Assembly: GCF_010078385.1 (NCBI RefSeq)
Contig: NZ_SIJC01000015.1
Location: forward strand, 1 to 64,000
Length of the DNA stretch: 64,000 nucleotides
Direction of reading: 5' to 3'
Source of the DNA: Chengkuizengella sediminis
Lineage (GTDB): Bacteria; Bacillota; Bacilli; Paenibacillales; KCTC-33759
Shown: piece by piece, positions 57,199-64,000 of the stretch
Position numbering within the stretch: position 1 is the first letter of the stretch
How the letters are laid out: each line of letters begins with the position of its first letter
The notes under the pieces: model-generated
Seen by the model: the letters and a program-made list of their open reading frames with translations, nothing else
What the model was told of the DNA's origin: nothing
Databases searched by the model: none
Made by a program: the position numbers and the translations under genes

Positions 57199-57819
57199 TC
57201 ACTTTAATGAAACAACCACGTACCTATTAGGTTCTTTTCCTTCACTTTTAGTATTTATTTTAGGATGGTCCTGCAAATACGTATGGATAATCTTACGATC
57301 CTGTGGCGACATTGGTTCAAGAGAAACATCTCTTTTATATCTAATCACTCGGTCAGCAATTTTACCAGCCAATTGCTCAAGTGTCTTCTTCCTTTTTTCG
57401 CGAAAATTTTCTGCATCTAGTAAAACTCTATGGTATGAATTAGCATATCGATTTGCAACAATATTAACTAAATACTGTAGTGAATCCAATGTTTGTCCTC
57501 TTCTACCAATTAAAATACCGACTTCTGATCCAGTAAGATTAATAAATTTTTCATTATCTTGCCTTTGCCCAATTTCAACGCTGACATCTAACTTCATCTT
57601 GTCCACAATATCTTTTAAAAATTCAAAGGCTTCATCAACAACATCAGAAATATACTCTAAATCAACCTTTGCATCCTTAGAACCGATTAAACCTAAAAAT
57701 CCTTTTGTAGGTTCCTCAATAATATGTACCTTTACTTTGTCTTCAGTTGTGTTTAATTGCGCTAAACCAGATTGAACAGCATCTTCAATCGTTTTACCGG
57801 TTACAGAAATTTTTTTCAC
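57199..57819 (-). CDS. khpB: RNA-binding protein KhpB/Jag
   Basis: 206 residues: N-terminal Jag domain (MKKISVTGKTIEDAVQSGL), KH domain (EVGILIGRRGQTLDSLQYLVNI) and R3H (SYHRVLLDAENFREKRKKTL, EPMSPQDRKIIHTYL). It acts with KhpA in RNA regulation of cell division. The GTG start overlaps the yidC stop (GTGA), the standard arrangement with spoIIIJ. Confidence 0.94.
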   Translation of the reverse strand: MKKISVTGKTIEDAVQSGLAQLNTTEDKVKVHIIEEPTKGFLGLIGSKDAKVDLEYISDVVDEAFEFLKDIVDKMKLDVSVEIGQRQDNEKFINLTGSEVGILIGRRGQTLDSLQYLVNIVANRYANSYHRVLLDAENFREKRKKTLEQLAGKIADRVIRYKRDVSLEPMSPQDRKIIHTYLQDHPKINTKSEGKEPNRYVVVSLK

Positions 57820-58565
57820 TTAGAAAGACCTCCCTCTTTTGGAGCCTTACTTTTTTTGTTTCCGTATATAAAATAGGATTGAATAATTGTAAAGATATTA
57901 CCATACACCCAGTATAAAGGTAAGGCGGATGGGAATGTTAATGCCATTACAAATATTAGTACAGGGAAGATCATCATAATCCCTTGCATACCTGCCATTT
58001 GGTTATTCATTTGAGACGACATCATCTTACTTTGAAGATATGTTGTTATTGCCGCTAATATAGGTAAAACATATGGATCTCTTTCACCTAATTGCAACCA
58101 TAAAAATGTACTGTTACTAATTAAATCATTACGCATGATCGCATTATATAAAGCGATTAGGATCGGCATTTGCACTATAAGTGGTAAACAACCCGCCAAT
58201 GGATTTATCCCATTTTTTTGGAACAATCTCATGGTTTCTTCCTGTTGCTTTTTCGGATCGGTTTTATATTTTTCTTTTAATTTTTTTATTTCAGGTTGAA
58301 TTTCTTGCATTTGTTTGGAACTGCGAATCTGTTTTAAAGTAAGTGGTAAAATCAACAATCTTATAATAATCGTTACAATAAGAATAGATATACCATAGTT
58401 ACTATAAGGAAGATCTGCAAACCAATCTAAAGAAAATGAAAGAGGATGAACAAAATACTTATCCCAAAACCCGTTACTAGGATCTATGGGGTCCTCCATA
58501 CTACAACCAGCTAGTAAAACTGTTAAAGATAACAATACAAGAAGTAATGGCAAACGACGTGACAA
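57816..58565 (-). CDS. yidC: Membrane protein insertase YidC (SpoIIIJ type)
   Basis: 249 residues. Lipoprotein signal ending LAGC (Cys21). Five membrane helices; ILIVTIIIRLLILPLTLKQIRSSKQM carries the essential Arg of the hydrophilic groove. The cytoplasmic KLKEKYKTDPKKQQEETMRLF is the coiled hairpin, with GCLPLIVQMPILIALYNAI typical. It inserts small membrane proteins with or without Sec. SpoIIIJ is also required for spore development. TTG start after AGGAGG. Confidence 0.95.
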   Translation of the reverse strand: MSRRLPLLLVLLSLTVLLAGCSMEDPIDPSNGFWDKYFVHPLSFSLDWFADLPYSNYGISILIVTIIIRLLILPLTLKQIRSSKQMQEIQPEIKKLKEKYKTDPKKQQEETMRLFQKNGINPLAGCLPLIVQMPILIALYNAIMRNDLISNSTFLWLQLGERDPYVLPILAAITTYLQSKMMSSQMNNQMAGMQGIMMIFPVLIFVMALTFPSALPLYWVYGNIFTIIQSYFIYGNKKSKAPKEGGLSK

Positions 58566-58722
58566 AATTAAATTCCTCCTAACCTACTATCCACATCTTT
58601 ATAAGTTTCAATATAAACTATATCATAATTTAATCAACAAATAAACAAAACTCAATTCACTTAGAAGCTTAGCTTTATTGATTAATTGGATCTAGAAATG
58701 ATTAAATACGCTAATCTTTCTT

Positions 58723-59076
58723 CTAATTTCCTCTAGCTTTTTTCGTTAATATGGACGCTTTACGTAATACATGTAAGATGCTTTTTTCCATTTGATGATA
58801 TTCCATATGAACAGCTGGTTTTCTAACAATAATAATGAAATCATAACTGGGAGCTACTTTATCTTCGTGATGTCTTACTATTTCTTTAATGACTCTACGC
58901 ATTCTATTTCTAACTACCGCATTTCCTGTTTTTTTACTTACGGAAATACCTAAGCGAAAATGATGAATTGAATTTTGTTTGTAATAAACCACAAACTGAT
59001 GATTCGCAATAGATTTTCCATAACGATATATGAAATTAAAATCTTCCTTCTTTTTTAGACGAAATTTATTTTCCAT
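58723..59076 (-). CDS. rnpA: Ribonuclease P protein component
   Basis: 117 residues from ATG 59076 (GGAG eleven bases upstream; an in-frame extension to 59097 is less likely). MENKFRLKKKEDFNFIYRYGKSIANHQFVVYY and the RNR signature GNAVVRNRMRRVIKEIVR are diagnostic. It is the protein cofactor of RNase P. A hairpin with a U-tract separates it from rpmH upstream. Confidence 0.95.
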   Translation of the reverse strand: MENKFRLKKKEDFNFIYRYGKSIANHQFVVYYKQNSIHHFRLGISVSKKTGNAVVRNRMRRVIKEIVRHHEDKVAPSYDFIIIVRKPAVHMEYHQMEKSILHVLRKASILTKKARGN

Positions 59077-59166
59077 ATTAAACGCTCCATATATCATCGT
59101 TTCATATTAGATAAGTACTCTAATAGTTAATATTTTTCACACTTCAATCCATATTTAAACTAAAAA

Positions 59167-59190
59167 GAAAAAAGACCACAGTAAGTGGTC
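59167..59190 (-). terminator. Terminator or attenuator between rpmH and rnpA
   Basis: GACCAC (59174-59179) pairs with GTGGTC (59185-59190), then U6 on the minus RNA. It would cut rnpA transcripts relative to rpmH. Confidence 0.75.
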
Positions 59191-59253
59191 ATCTCAAATA
59201 CTTTACTAAAGCCCTATTTCATTGAGCATAGGTCTTCTACCAGTAAAGTTCAT

Positions 59254-59388
59254 TTACGCACTTAAAATTTTTCTACCCTTTCTACGACGAGCAGTTAAAA
59301 CTTTGCGTCCATTTTTTGAATTCATTCTTTTACGGAATCCATGTACTTTTTTACGTTTTCTTGTGTTTGGTTGAAAAGTTGGTTTCAT
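59254..59388 (-). CDS. rpmH: 50S ribosomal protein L34
   Basis: 44 residues, ATG 59388 to TAA 59254; too short for many gene callers. [21 protein letters not shown] and [19 protein letters not shown] match L34 exactly in pattern. It is the classic first gene left of oriC, read away from dnaA. A GGGGTG ribosome signal precedes it. Confidence 0.97.
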   Translation of the reverse strand: MKPTFQPNTRKRKKVHGFRKRMNSKNGRKVLTARRRKGRKILSA

Positions 59389-59571
59389 TTATCGCACCCC
59401 CTTAAGGAATTGCATTTCGCATAATAATCCTTATACATTAAATCATTTTGCTTTCAAAAAGTCAACTTTTATATCCCCTCATTTTTTTCCTCTACTTAAT
59501 TTATTAACATGTGGGCAAAATAAACGAAATAAAACATATTGGTAATCCAAAAAATAGTACTTGAACATGTG

Positions 59572-59916
59572 TGTGGATAAAAAATTATCAGATTTAGAAA
59601 AATGTCGATTCATCAACAATTAAAGAACAATTTGTCGCTTTGTAAATAAAAAAATATGCACAGGATGTGCACTTGTGGATAATGTTCAGAAATTGATTGA
59701 AATATAAAGATTTATTTGCTATGATGAAAATGCTCTATCTTGTGGATATGTAGTAAAAACCATATCATTTATCAACATTCTGTGGATATAGTTGTGAACA
59801 ACTTATATAATTGTGAATATTTTATCCCTAGAATGGTTTTTTTGTGGGTAAAATAGAATTTTTCGACATAAAAAGATATCTTCTCTTAATAAAATCATAG
59901 TAGTTTTTTATCCACA
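59572..59916. other. oriC DnaA-box cluster (rpmH-dnaA region)
   Basis: The ~680 bp between rpmH and dnaA has three perfect DnaA boxes: TGTGGATAA at 59572 and 59674 (reverse), TTATCCACA at 59908. One-mismatch copies are TGTGGATAT at 59741 and 59781 and TGTGGGTAA at 59843. Two-mismatch forms are at 59793 and 59812. This is the incAB-like half of a bipartite Bacillus-type origin. The cluster also autoregulates dnaA. Confidence 0.88.
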
Positions 59917-60068
59917 ATCAGTTTTTAATACCTAGTAAAAACTGATTACAATATAGACTCGTTTTTCATAAATTAGTAAAAAATCAATACTAATTGAACT
60001 CATCAAAATTTTTTTCAACAATTCTTCCATAAAAGATTTTTTTAAAGGTTAAAGGAGTGAATGCATTC

Positions 60069-61424
60069 ATGGAAGATTATCCTGATCAGCTTTGGCAGAA
60101 AATTTTATCCATATTACAAACAAAAGTGAGTAAACCTAGTTACGATACTTGGTTAAAATCAACAAAAGTAAAAGTATTTAATGAATCTGTATTGTTGGTT
60201 TGCGCACCAAATATGTTTGCAAAGGAGTGGCTGGAAAATCGCTACATAAAACTAATTAGCAATGCGGTTTTTGAAACTACTGGCCGTAAAGTAGAGGTTA
60301 AAATAGTGATTGAAGACGAGGAAGTCATTCCTGACGTTATACCAGCGCCGAAAAAAAAGACAAAACAAAAGATTACAACAAATGAAGAGTCTTTACCACC
60401 GATGTTAAATGCTAAATATACTTTTGATACGTTTGTCATTGGTTCTGGTAATCGATTTGCACATGCTGCCTCCTTAGCTGTAGCTGAAGCTCCAGCAAAA
60501 GCCTATAATCCTTTATTTTTATACGGTGGAGTTGGGTTAGGAAAAACTCATTTAATGCATGCGATTGGACATTATATTATAGAACATCACCCTAAAACCA
60601 AGGTATTATATATTTCATCAGAAAAATTTACGAATGAGTTTATTAATGCTATACGTGATAATCGTGGTGAATCTTTTAGAAATAAATATAGAAATATCGA
60701 TATATTATTAATTGATGATATCCAATTTTTAGCAGGTAAAGAACAAACACAGGAAGAATTTTTCCATACATTTAATGCACTGCATGAGGAATCAAAACAA
60801 ATTATTATATCTAGTGATCGACCACCTAAAGAAATTCCAACATTAGAAGAAAGACTTCGTTCAAGGTTTGAATGGGGACTTATCACAGATATTCAACCTC
60901 CTGATTTAGAAACAAGAATTGCCATACTTAGAAAAAAAGCAAAAGCTGAAAATTTAGATGTGCCAAATGAAGCCATGGTATATATAGCAAGTCAAATTGA
61001 TACTAACATTAGAGAACTTGAAGGTGCGTTGATACGTGTTGTAGCTTATTCCTCTTTAATAAATGAGGATATATCTGCAGAGTTAGCAAGAAATGCATTA
61101 AAAGATATTATACCTTCTAGTCGACCAAGAGTCATTACTGTTGAGGATATTCAAAAAATAACAGGTGCACACTACGGTTTAAATATTGAAGATTTTAAAG
61201 CTAGAAAAAGAACAAAATCAGTAGCATTTCCAAGACAAATTGCTATGTATTTGTCAAGAGAACTTACTGACCTATCCCTTCCTAAAATAGGAGAAGCCTT
61301 TGGAGGAAGAGATCATACAACCGTAATTCATGCTTATGATAAAATATCAAAATCATTAAAAAATGATCAGGAATTATATAAAGTTGTCCACAATATCACA
61401 AGTAAAATTAAAAACCCTTCATAA
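60069..61424 (+). CDS. dnaA: Chromosomal replication initiator DnaA
   Basis: 451 residues from ATG 60069 (11 bases past AAAGGAG; GTG 60057 overlaps that signal). Domain [17 protein letters not shown], domain III AAA+ with [19 protein letters not shown], Walker [14 protein letters not shown], and Domain IV DNA-binding [15 protein letters not shown], and [16 protein letters not shown], the DnaA-box reader. Domain II is short and Lys-rich. It opens oriC and regulates its own promoter. Confidence 0.98.
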   Translation: MEDYPDQLWQKILSILQTKVSKPSYDTWLKSTKVKVFNESVLLVCAPNMFAKEWLENRYIKLISNAVFETTGRKVEVKIVIEDEEVIPDVIPAPKKKTKQKITTNEESLPPMLNAKYTFDTFVIGSGNRFAHAASLAVAEAPAKAYNPLFLYGGVGLGKTHLMHAIGHYIIEHHPKTKVLYISSEKFTNEFINAIRDNRGESFRNKYRNIDILLIDDIQFLAGKEQTQEEFFHTFNALHEESKQIIISSDRPPKEIPTLEERLRSRFEWGLITDIQPPDLETRIAILRKKAKAENLDVPNEAMVYIASQIDTNIRELEGALIRVVAYSSLINEDISAELARNALKDIIPSSRPRVITVEDIQKITGAHYGLNIEDFKARKRTKSVAFPRQIAMYLSRELTDLSLPKIGEAFGGRDHTTVIHAYDKISKSLKNDQELYKVVHNITSKIKNPS

Positions 61425-61489
61425 TATCACCAGCCTATGCACAATTTACTCACATGTGAATAGGCTGAAATATTGTACATAAATTAAAG

Positions 61490-61555
61490 TTATCCACATA
61501 TTCAGTGTCCCTACTACTTATACTAAAAAAAATATAAAATATAATATTATAGAAT
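61490..61555 (+). other. Origin unwinding region: DnaA box, DnaA-trio, AT-rich DUE
   Basis: In the dnaA-dnaN gap: TTATCCACA (61490-61498), spacer ending GTCC, then CTACTACTTATACTA (61511-61525). Its lower strand reads in 3'-GAT-type triplets (GAT, GAT, GAA, TAT, GAT), as DnaA-trios require. A 30-base AT-only stretch follows. This is the basal unwinding system arrangement. TTGTCCACA at 61385 is an extra weak box. Confidence 0.75.
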
Positions 61556-61656
61556 ACCCGGTTTAAAAAAGTATTCATACAACTAACAAAACTTAATTTA
61601 TAACCGACTTAAATGATAATAAATAAAGATCAGAAAAATAGTTTGGAGATGGAAAT

Positions 61657-62802
61657 ATGGAATTTAAAATTTTAAAAAATAAACTGCATGAGTCCATTCA
61701 ACATGTTTCAAAAGCAATAACCAACAGAACAACAATCCCCATTTTAAGTGGAATCAAAATTGATGCTCATGATCAAGAAGTTATTTTAACAGCAAGTGAT
61801 ACAGAAATTTCTATTCAAAGTTTCATTCCTAAAGAAGAAAAAGAAATTCAAAATATTGAAATAAAAAAAGAAGGCAGTGTAGTATTACCTGCTAAATTTT
61901 TTGTGGAGATTATAAGAAAACTACCAGGTGAATACGTAGAAATTGAAGTGAATTCACAATTTCAAACCATCATTAAATCAGGAACATCTGAACTTCAAAT
62001 CATTGGTCTTGATCCAGAAGAATATCCAGTACTTCCATCTGTGGAAGAAAACAACTCGATTATGTTAGCAAGTGATCTATTAAAATCCATGATTAAACAA
62101 ACCTCCTTTGCAATATCAACCAATGAAAGTACACCGATTTTAACAGGGATTTTATGGAGTGTTTCCAATGAAAATTTGAAATTTGTCGCAACGGATCGTC
62201 ATCGTTTAGCAAGCAGAGAAATTTCAAATCTAGATATGAACTTAGATTTAAATCTTCAAAATATTGTTATTTCAGGAAAAACGCTGAATGAATTAAATAA
62301 ATTATTACCTGATCAAAATAGTATGATTCACATTGTATTTGCTAATAATCAAGTATTATTTAAAATTGATTCTATATTATTTTATACTCGAATATTAGAT
62401 GGAATTTATCCAGATACTTCAAAAATCATTCCACAAGTTTTCAAAACGGAAATTACTGTACCAACAAAGATGTTTTTAGAAGCGATAGATCGTGCATATT
62501 TATTATCAAAAGAAAATCAAACAAACATTGTTAAAATGATTGTAAAAGATCATGAGGAAATCGAAATTACATCTAGTTTAACTTCTTTAGGTAAAATAAC
62601 AGAACAAGTAAAAGCGGAAAAAATTGAAGGAGAATTAATACAAATATCCTTTAATTCAAAATATATGCTTGATGCCTTAAAAGTAATTGATAGTGATCAT
62701 ATTCAAATCGGTATTACGGGAACGATGAGTCCAATTATTATTAAACCAAGTGACAATACCAACATGCTTCATTTAATTTTACCTTATCGCACAACAAATT
62801 GA
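61657..62802 (+). CDS. dnaN: DNA polymerase III beta clamp
   Basis: 381 residues with three clamp domains. EFKILKNKLHESIQHVSKAI and TTIPILSGIKID open it; ILWSVSNENLKFVATDRHRLASRE and MLDALKVIDSDHIQIGI follow. The C-terminus TNMLHLILPYRTTN is typical of the partner-binding pocket. It gives polymerase processivity. ATG 61657 follows TTGGAGATG. Confidence 0.98.
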   Translation: MEFKILKNKLHESIQHVSKAITNRTTIPILSGIKIDAHDQEVILTASDTEISIQSFIPKEEKEIQNIEIKKEGSVVLPAKFFVEIIRKLPGEYVEIEVNSQFQTIIKSGTSELQIIGLDPEEYPVLPSVEENNSIMLASDLLKSMIKQTSFAISTNESTPILTGILWSVSNENLKFVATDRHRLASREISNLDMNLDLNLQNIVISGKTLNELNKLLPDQNSMIHIVFANNQVLFKIDSILFYTRILDGIYPDTSKIIPQVFKTEITVPTKMFLEAIDRAYLLSKENQTNIVKMIVKDHEEIEITSSLTSLGKITEQVKAEKIEGELIQISFNSKYMLDALKVIDSDHIQIGITGTMSPIIIKPSDNTNMLHLILPYRTTN

Positions 62803-62916
62803 TAAAGAAAACTCGCTGTTTGGCAAACCTTAGGGGGAGATACACTTATACTTTATTCAATTAAATTTTTGTAGATAATTTAAAGTACTAAAGAACGCTT
62901 GAAAGGATAAGTCAAA

Positions 62917-63132
62917 ATGGAAATCATAAAAATTAAAGATGAATATATTACATTAGGACAATTTTTAAAATTAACGAATCATATTTCTACCGGAGGGCAA
63001 GCCAAGCCATTTTTACAAGAAAATAGGATATACATCAATGGTTCGCTTGATAATCGAAGAGGTAGAAAAATCGTTCCAGGCGATGAAGTGAAAATCAATG
63101 AAACTGGGGATTACAAAGTGACTAATTTGTAA
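62917..63132 (+). CDS. yaaA: S4-domain protein YaaA
   Basis: 71 residues. An RNA-binding S4 fold: EYITLGQFLKLTNHISTGGQAKPFLQEN, then NGSLDNRRGRKIVPGDEVKI. The small S4 protein always placed between dnaN and recF in Bacillota; related to ribosome quality control in some. ATG 62917 follows GAAAGGA. Confidence 0.92.
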   Translation: MEIIKIKDEYITLGQFLKLTNHISTGGQAKPFLQENRIYINGSLDNRRGRKIVPGDEVKINETGDYKVTNL

Positions 63133-63148
63133 CTCAGGGGGAATCTTT

Positions 63149-64000
63149 TTGTTTTTAAAAAAACTAACTTTAAACAATTATCGCAACTATCAATCTATAG
63201 ATATCAATCTTGATCATAATATCAATATATTTATAGGTCCAAATGCTCAGGGAAAAACGAATTTACTCGAAGCCATTTACGTTATGGCTTTAACCAAATC
63301 ACATCGTACAAACACGGACAAAGAATTGATCGGATGGGGATTTGATGAAACATCGATGTATTGTGAGATTGAAAAAAAATACGGAAATAATAAATTAGAA
63401 ATTCATCTTTCTCAAAAAGGGAAAAAAGTAAAGGTGAATGGACTTGAGCAAAGAAAGCTTAGTGATTTTATTGGGGTGTTAAATGTCGTTATGTTTGCAC
63501 CTGAAGATTTAGAAATTGTAAAAGGATCACCTAGAATACGTCGTAGATTTATTGATATGGAATTAGGTCAAGTTCACCCTAGTTATATTTATGATTTACA
63601 GCAATATCAAAGAATATTAAATCAAAGAAATAATTTATTAAAGCAGCATCATAGTGCAACGGACAAGCATTTAAACGATTTATTAACGATATGGGATCAA
63701 CAATTCGCCCAGTTCGGTATTAAAATCATCAAAAAACGTCAACACTTTATAACAAAATTACAAATGTGGACTGAACAAATTCATTCAAGTATTACAAACG
63801 GGAAGGAGAATTTAAAAGTCATTTACAAACCTTCATTTGAATTTGAACAATTTGATGATGAAACTGTTTTAATTGATCAATTTATGTTAAAGTTAACAAA
63901 GATGCGAGAACAGGAATTAAAGAGAGGAATCACCCTAATAGGACCACATCGTGATGATCTTCTTTTTTTAATTAATGATAAAGAGGTTCATACATTCGGA
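63149..64000 (+). CDS. recF: DNA replication/repair protein RecF (3' end outside window)
   Basis: Start TTG 63149, behind GGGGG (the frame is uninterrupted to the edge, 284 codons; full RecF is about 370). Walker A FIGPNAQGKTNLLEAIY; SHRTNTDKELI; VVMFAPEDLEIVKGSPRIRRRF and RGITLIGPHRDDLLF are RecF signatures. SMC-like ATPase loading RecA at gaps with RecO/RecR. Seventeen bases follow the yaaA stop. Confidence 0.93.
   Translation, partial: MFLKKLTLNNYRNYQSIDINLDHNINIFIGPNAQGKTNLLEAIYVMALTKSHRTNTDKELIGWGFDETSMYCEIEKKYGNNKLEIHLSQKGKKVKVNGLEQRKLSDFIGVLNVVMFAPEDLEIVKGSPRIRRRFIDMELGQVHPSYIYDLQQYQRILNQRNNLLKQHHSATDKHLNDLLTIWDQQFAQFGIKIIKKRQHFITKLQMWTEQIHSSITNGKENLKVIYKPSFEFEQFDDETVLIDQFMLKLTKMREQELKRGITLIGPHRDDLLFLINDKEVHTFG

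Overview
The window is about 34% GC and looks like the replication-origin region of a spore-forming, low-GC Bacillota, most likely a Bacillales member close to Paenibacillaceae. The evidence is gene order: rlmH, walJ-yycI-yycH-walK-walR, purA, dnaB, rplI, gdpP, rpsR-ssb-rpsF, yyaC, parB-parA, noc, rsmG-mnmG-mnmE-khpB-yidC-rnpA-rpmH, oriC, dnaA-dnaN-yaaA-recF. This is the classic Bacillales origin block. YyaC and SpoIIIJ-type YidC point to sporulation. The genus is an inference; nothing in the window proves it.

Region 1 (1-29 kb) is accessory and metabolic, mostly on the minus strand. It holds a secreted protein built from 84-bp tandem repeats, downstream of a wrecked blaI-type repressor gene whose operators and promoter are still intact. 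It also holds an SLC13 transporter, an SRPBCC protein divergent from a frameshifted AraC-type regulator, and a damaged DUF3592-type tandem pair. Further on are a two-gene glutarate catabolism unit (CsiD/GlaH-LhgO), two SAM methyltransferases, a YkvI-type membrane protein, a penicillin-acylase-family enzyme and a two-component system with a membrane protein. An MFS pump and an alpha/beta hydrolase share a duplicated 74-bp upstream element. An AlkD-like protein, an MBL hydrolase, RluF and a sulfur-transfer operon (DsrE-like, TusA, SQR-like, DUF1641) under a CstR/CsoR-like operator complete the region. Pseudogene remnants are frequent here: BlaI, DUF3592, GNAT, CD3324 and PEP synthase.

Region 2 (29-52 kb) is the left arm of the origin core, mostly on the minus strand and so transcribed away from oriC. 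It covers rRNA methylation (RlmH), the essential WalRK cell-wall system with its regulators, an M23/LysM/G5 endopeptidase, purine synthesis (PurA), replication (DnaB, SSB), ribosomal proteins (L9, S18, S6), c-di-AMP turnover (GdpP), a cysteine desulfurase with a DUF3343 Se/S-carrier-like protein nearby, and chromosome segregation (ParA, ParB, Noc). A structured MITE-like element of about 233 bp lies upstream of purA.

Region 3 (52-64 kb) contains rsmG, mnmG, mnmE, khpB, yidC, rnpA and rpmH on the minus strand, then oriC. The origin is bipartite. One DnaA-box cluster lies between rpmH and dnaA. A DnaA box, DnaA-trio and AT-rich stretch lie between dnaA and dnaN. The plus-strand genes dnaA, dnaN, yaaA and a partial recF follow. 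Two perfect 16-bp parS sites flank the noc region, one inside parB and one upstream of noc.

I see no tRNA, rRNA, CRISPR array, prophage or intact IS element. No clearly new multi-gene system stands out. The strongest leads are the sulfur operon with its operator, the decayed BlaI locus feeding the repeat protein, the duplicated MFS/hydrolase promoter, the structured element upstream of purA, and several frameshifts at homopolymers.
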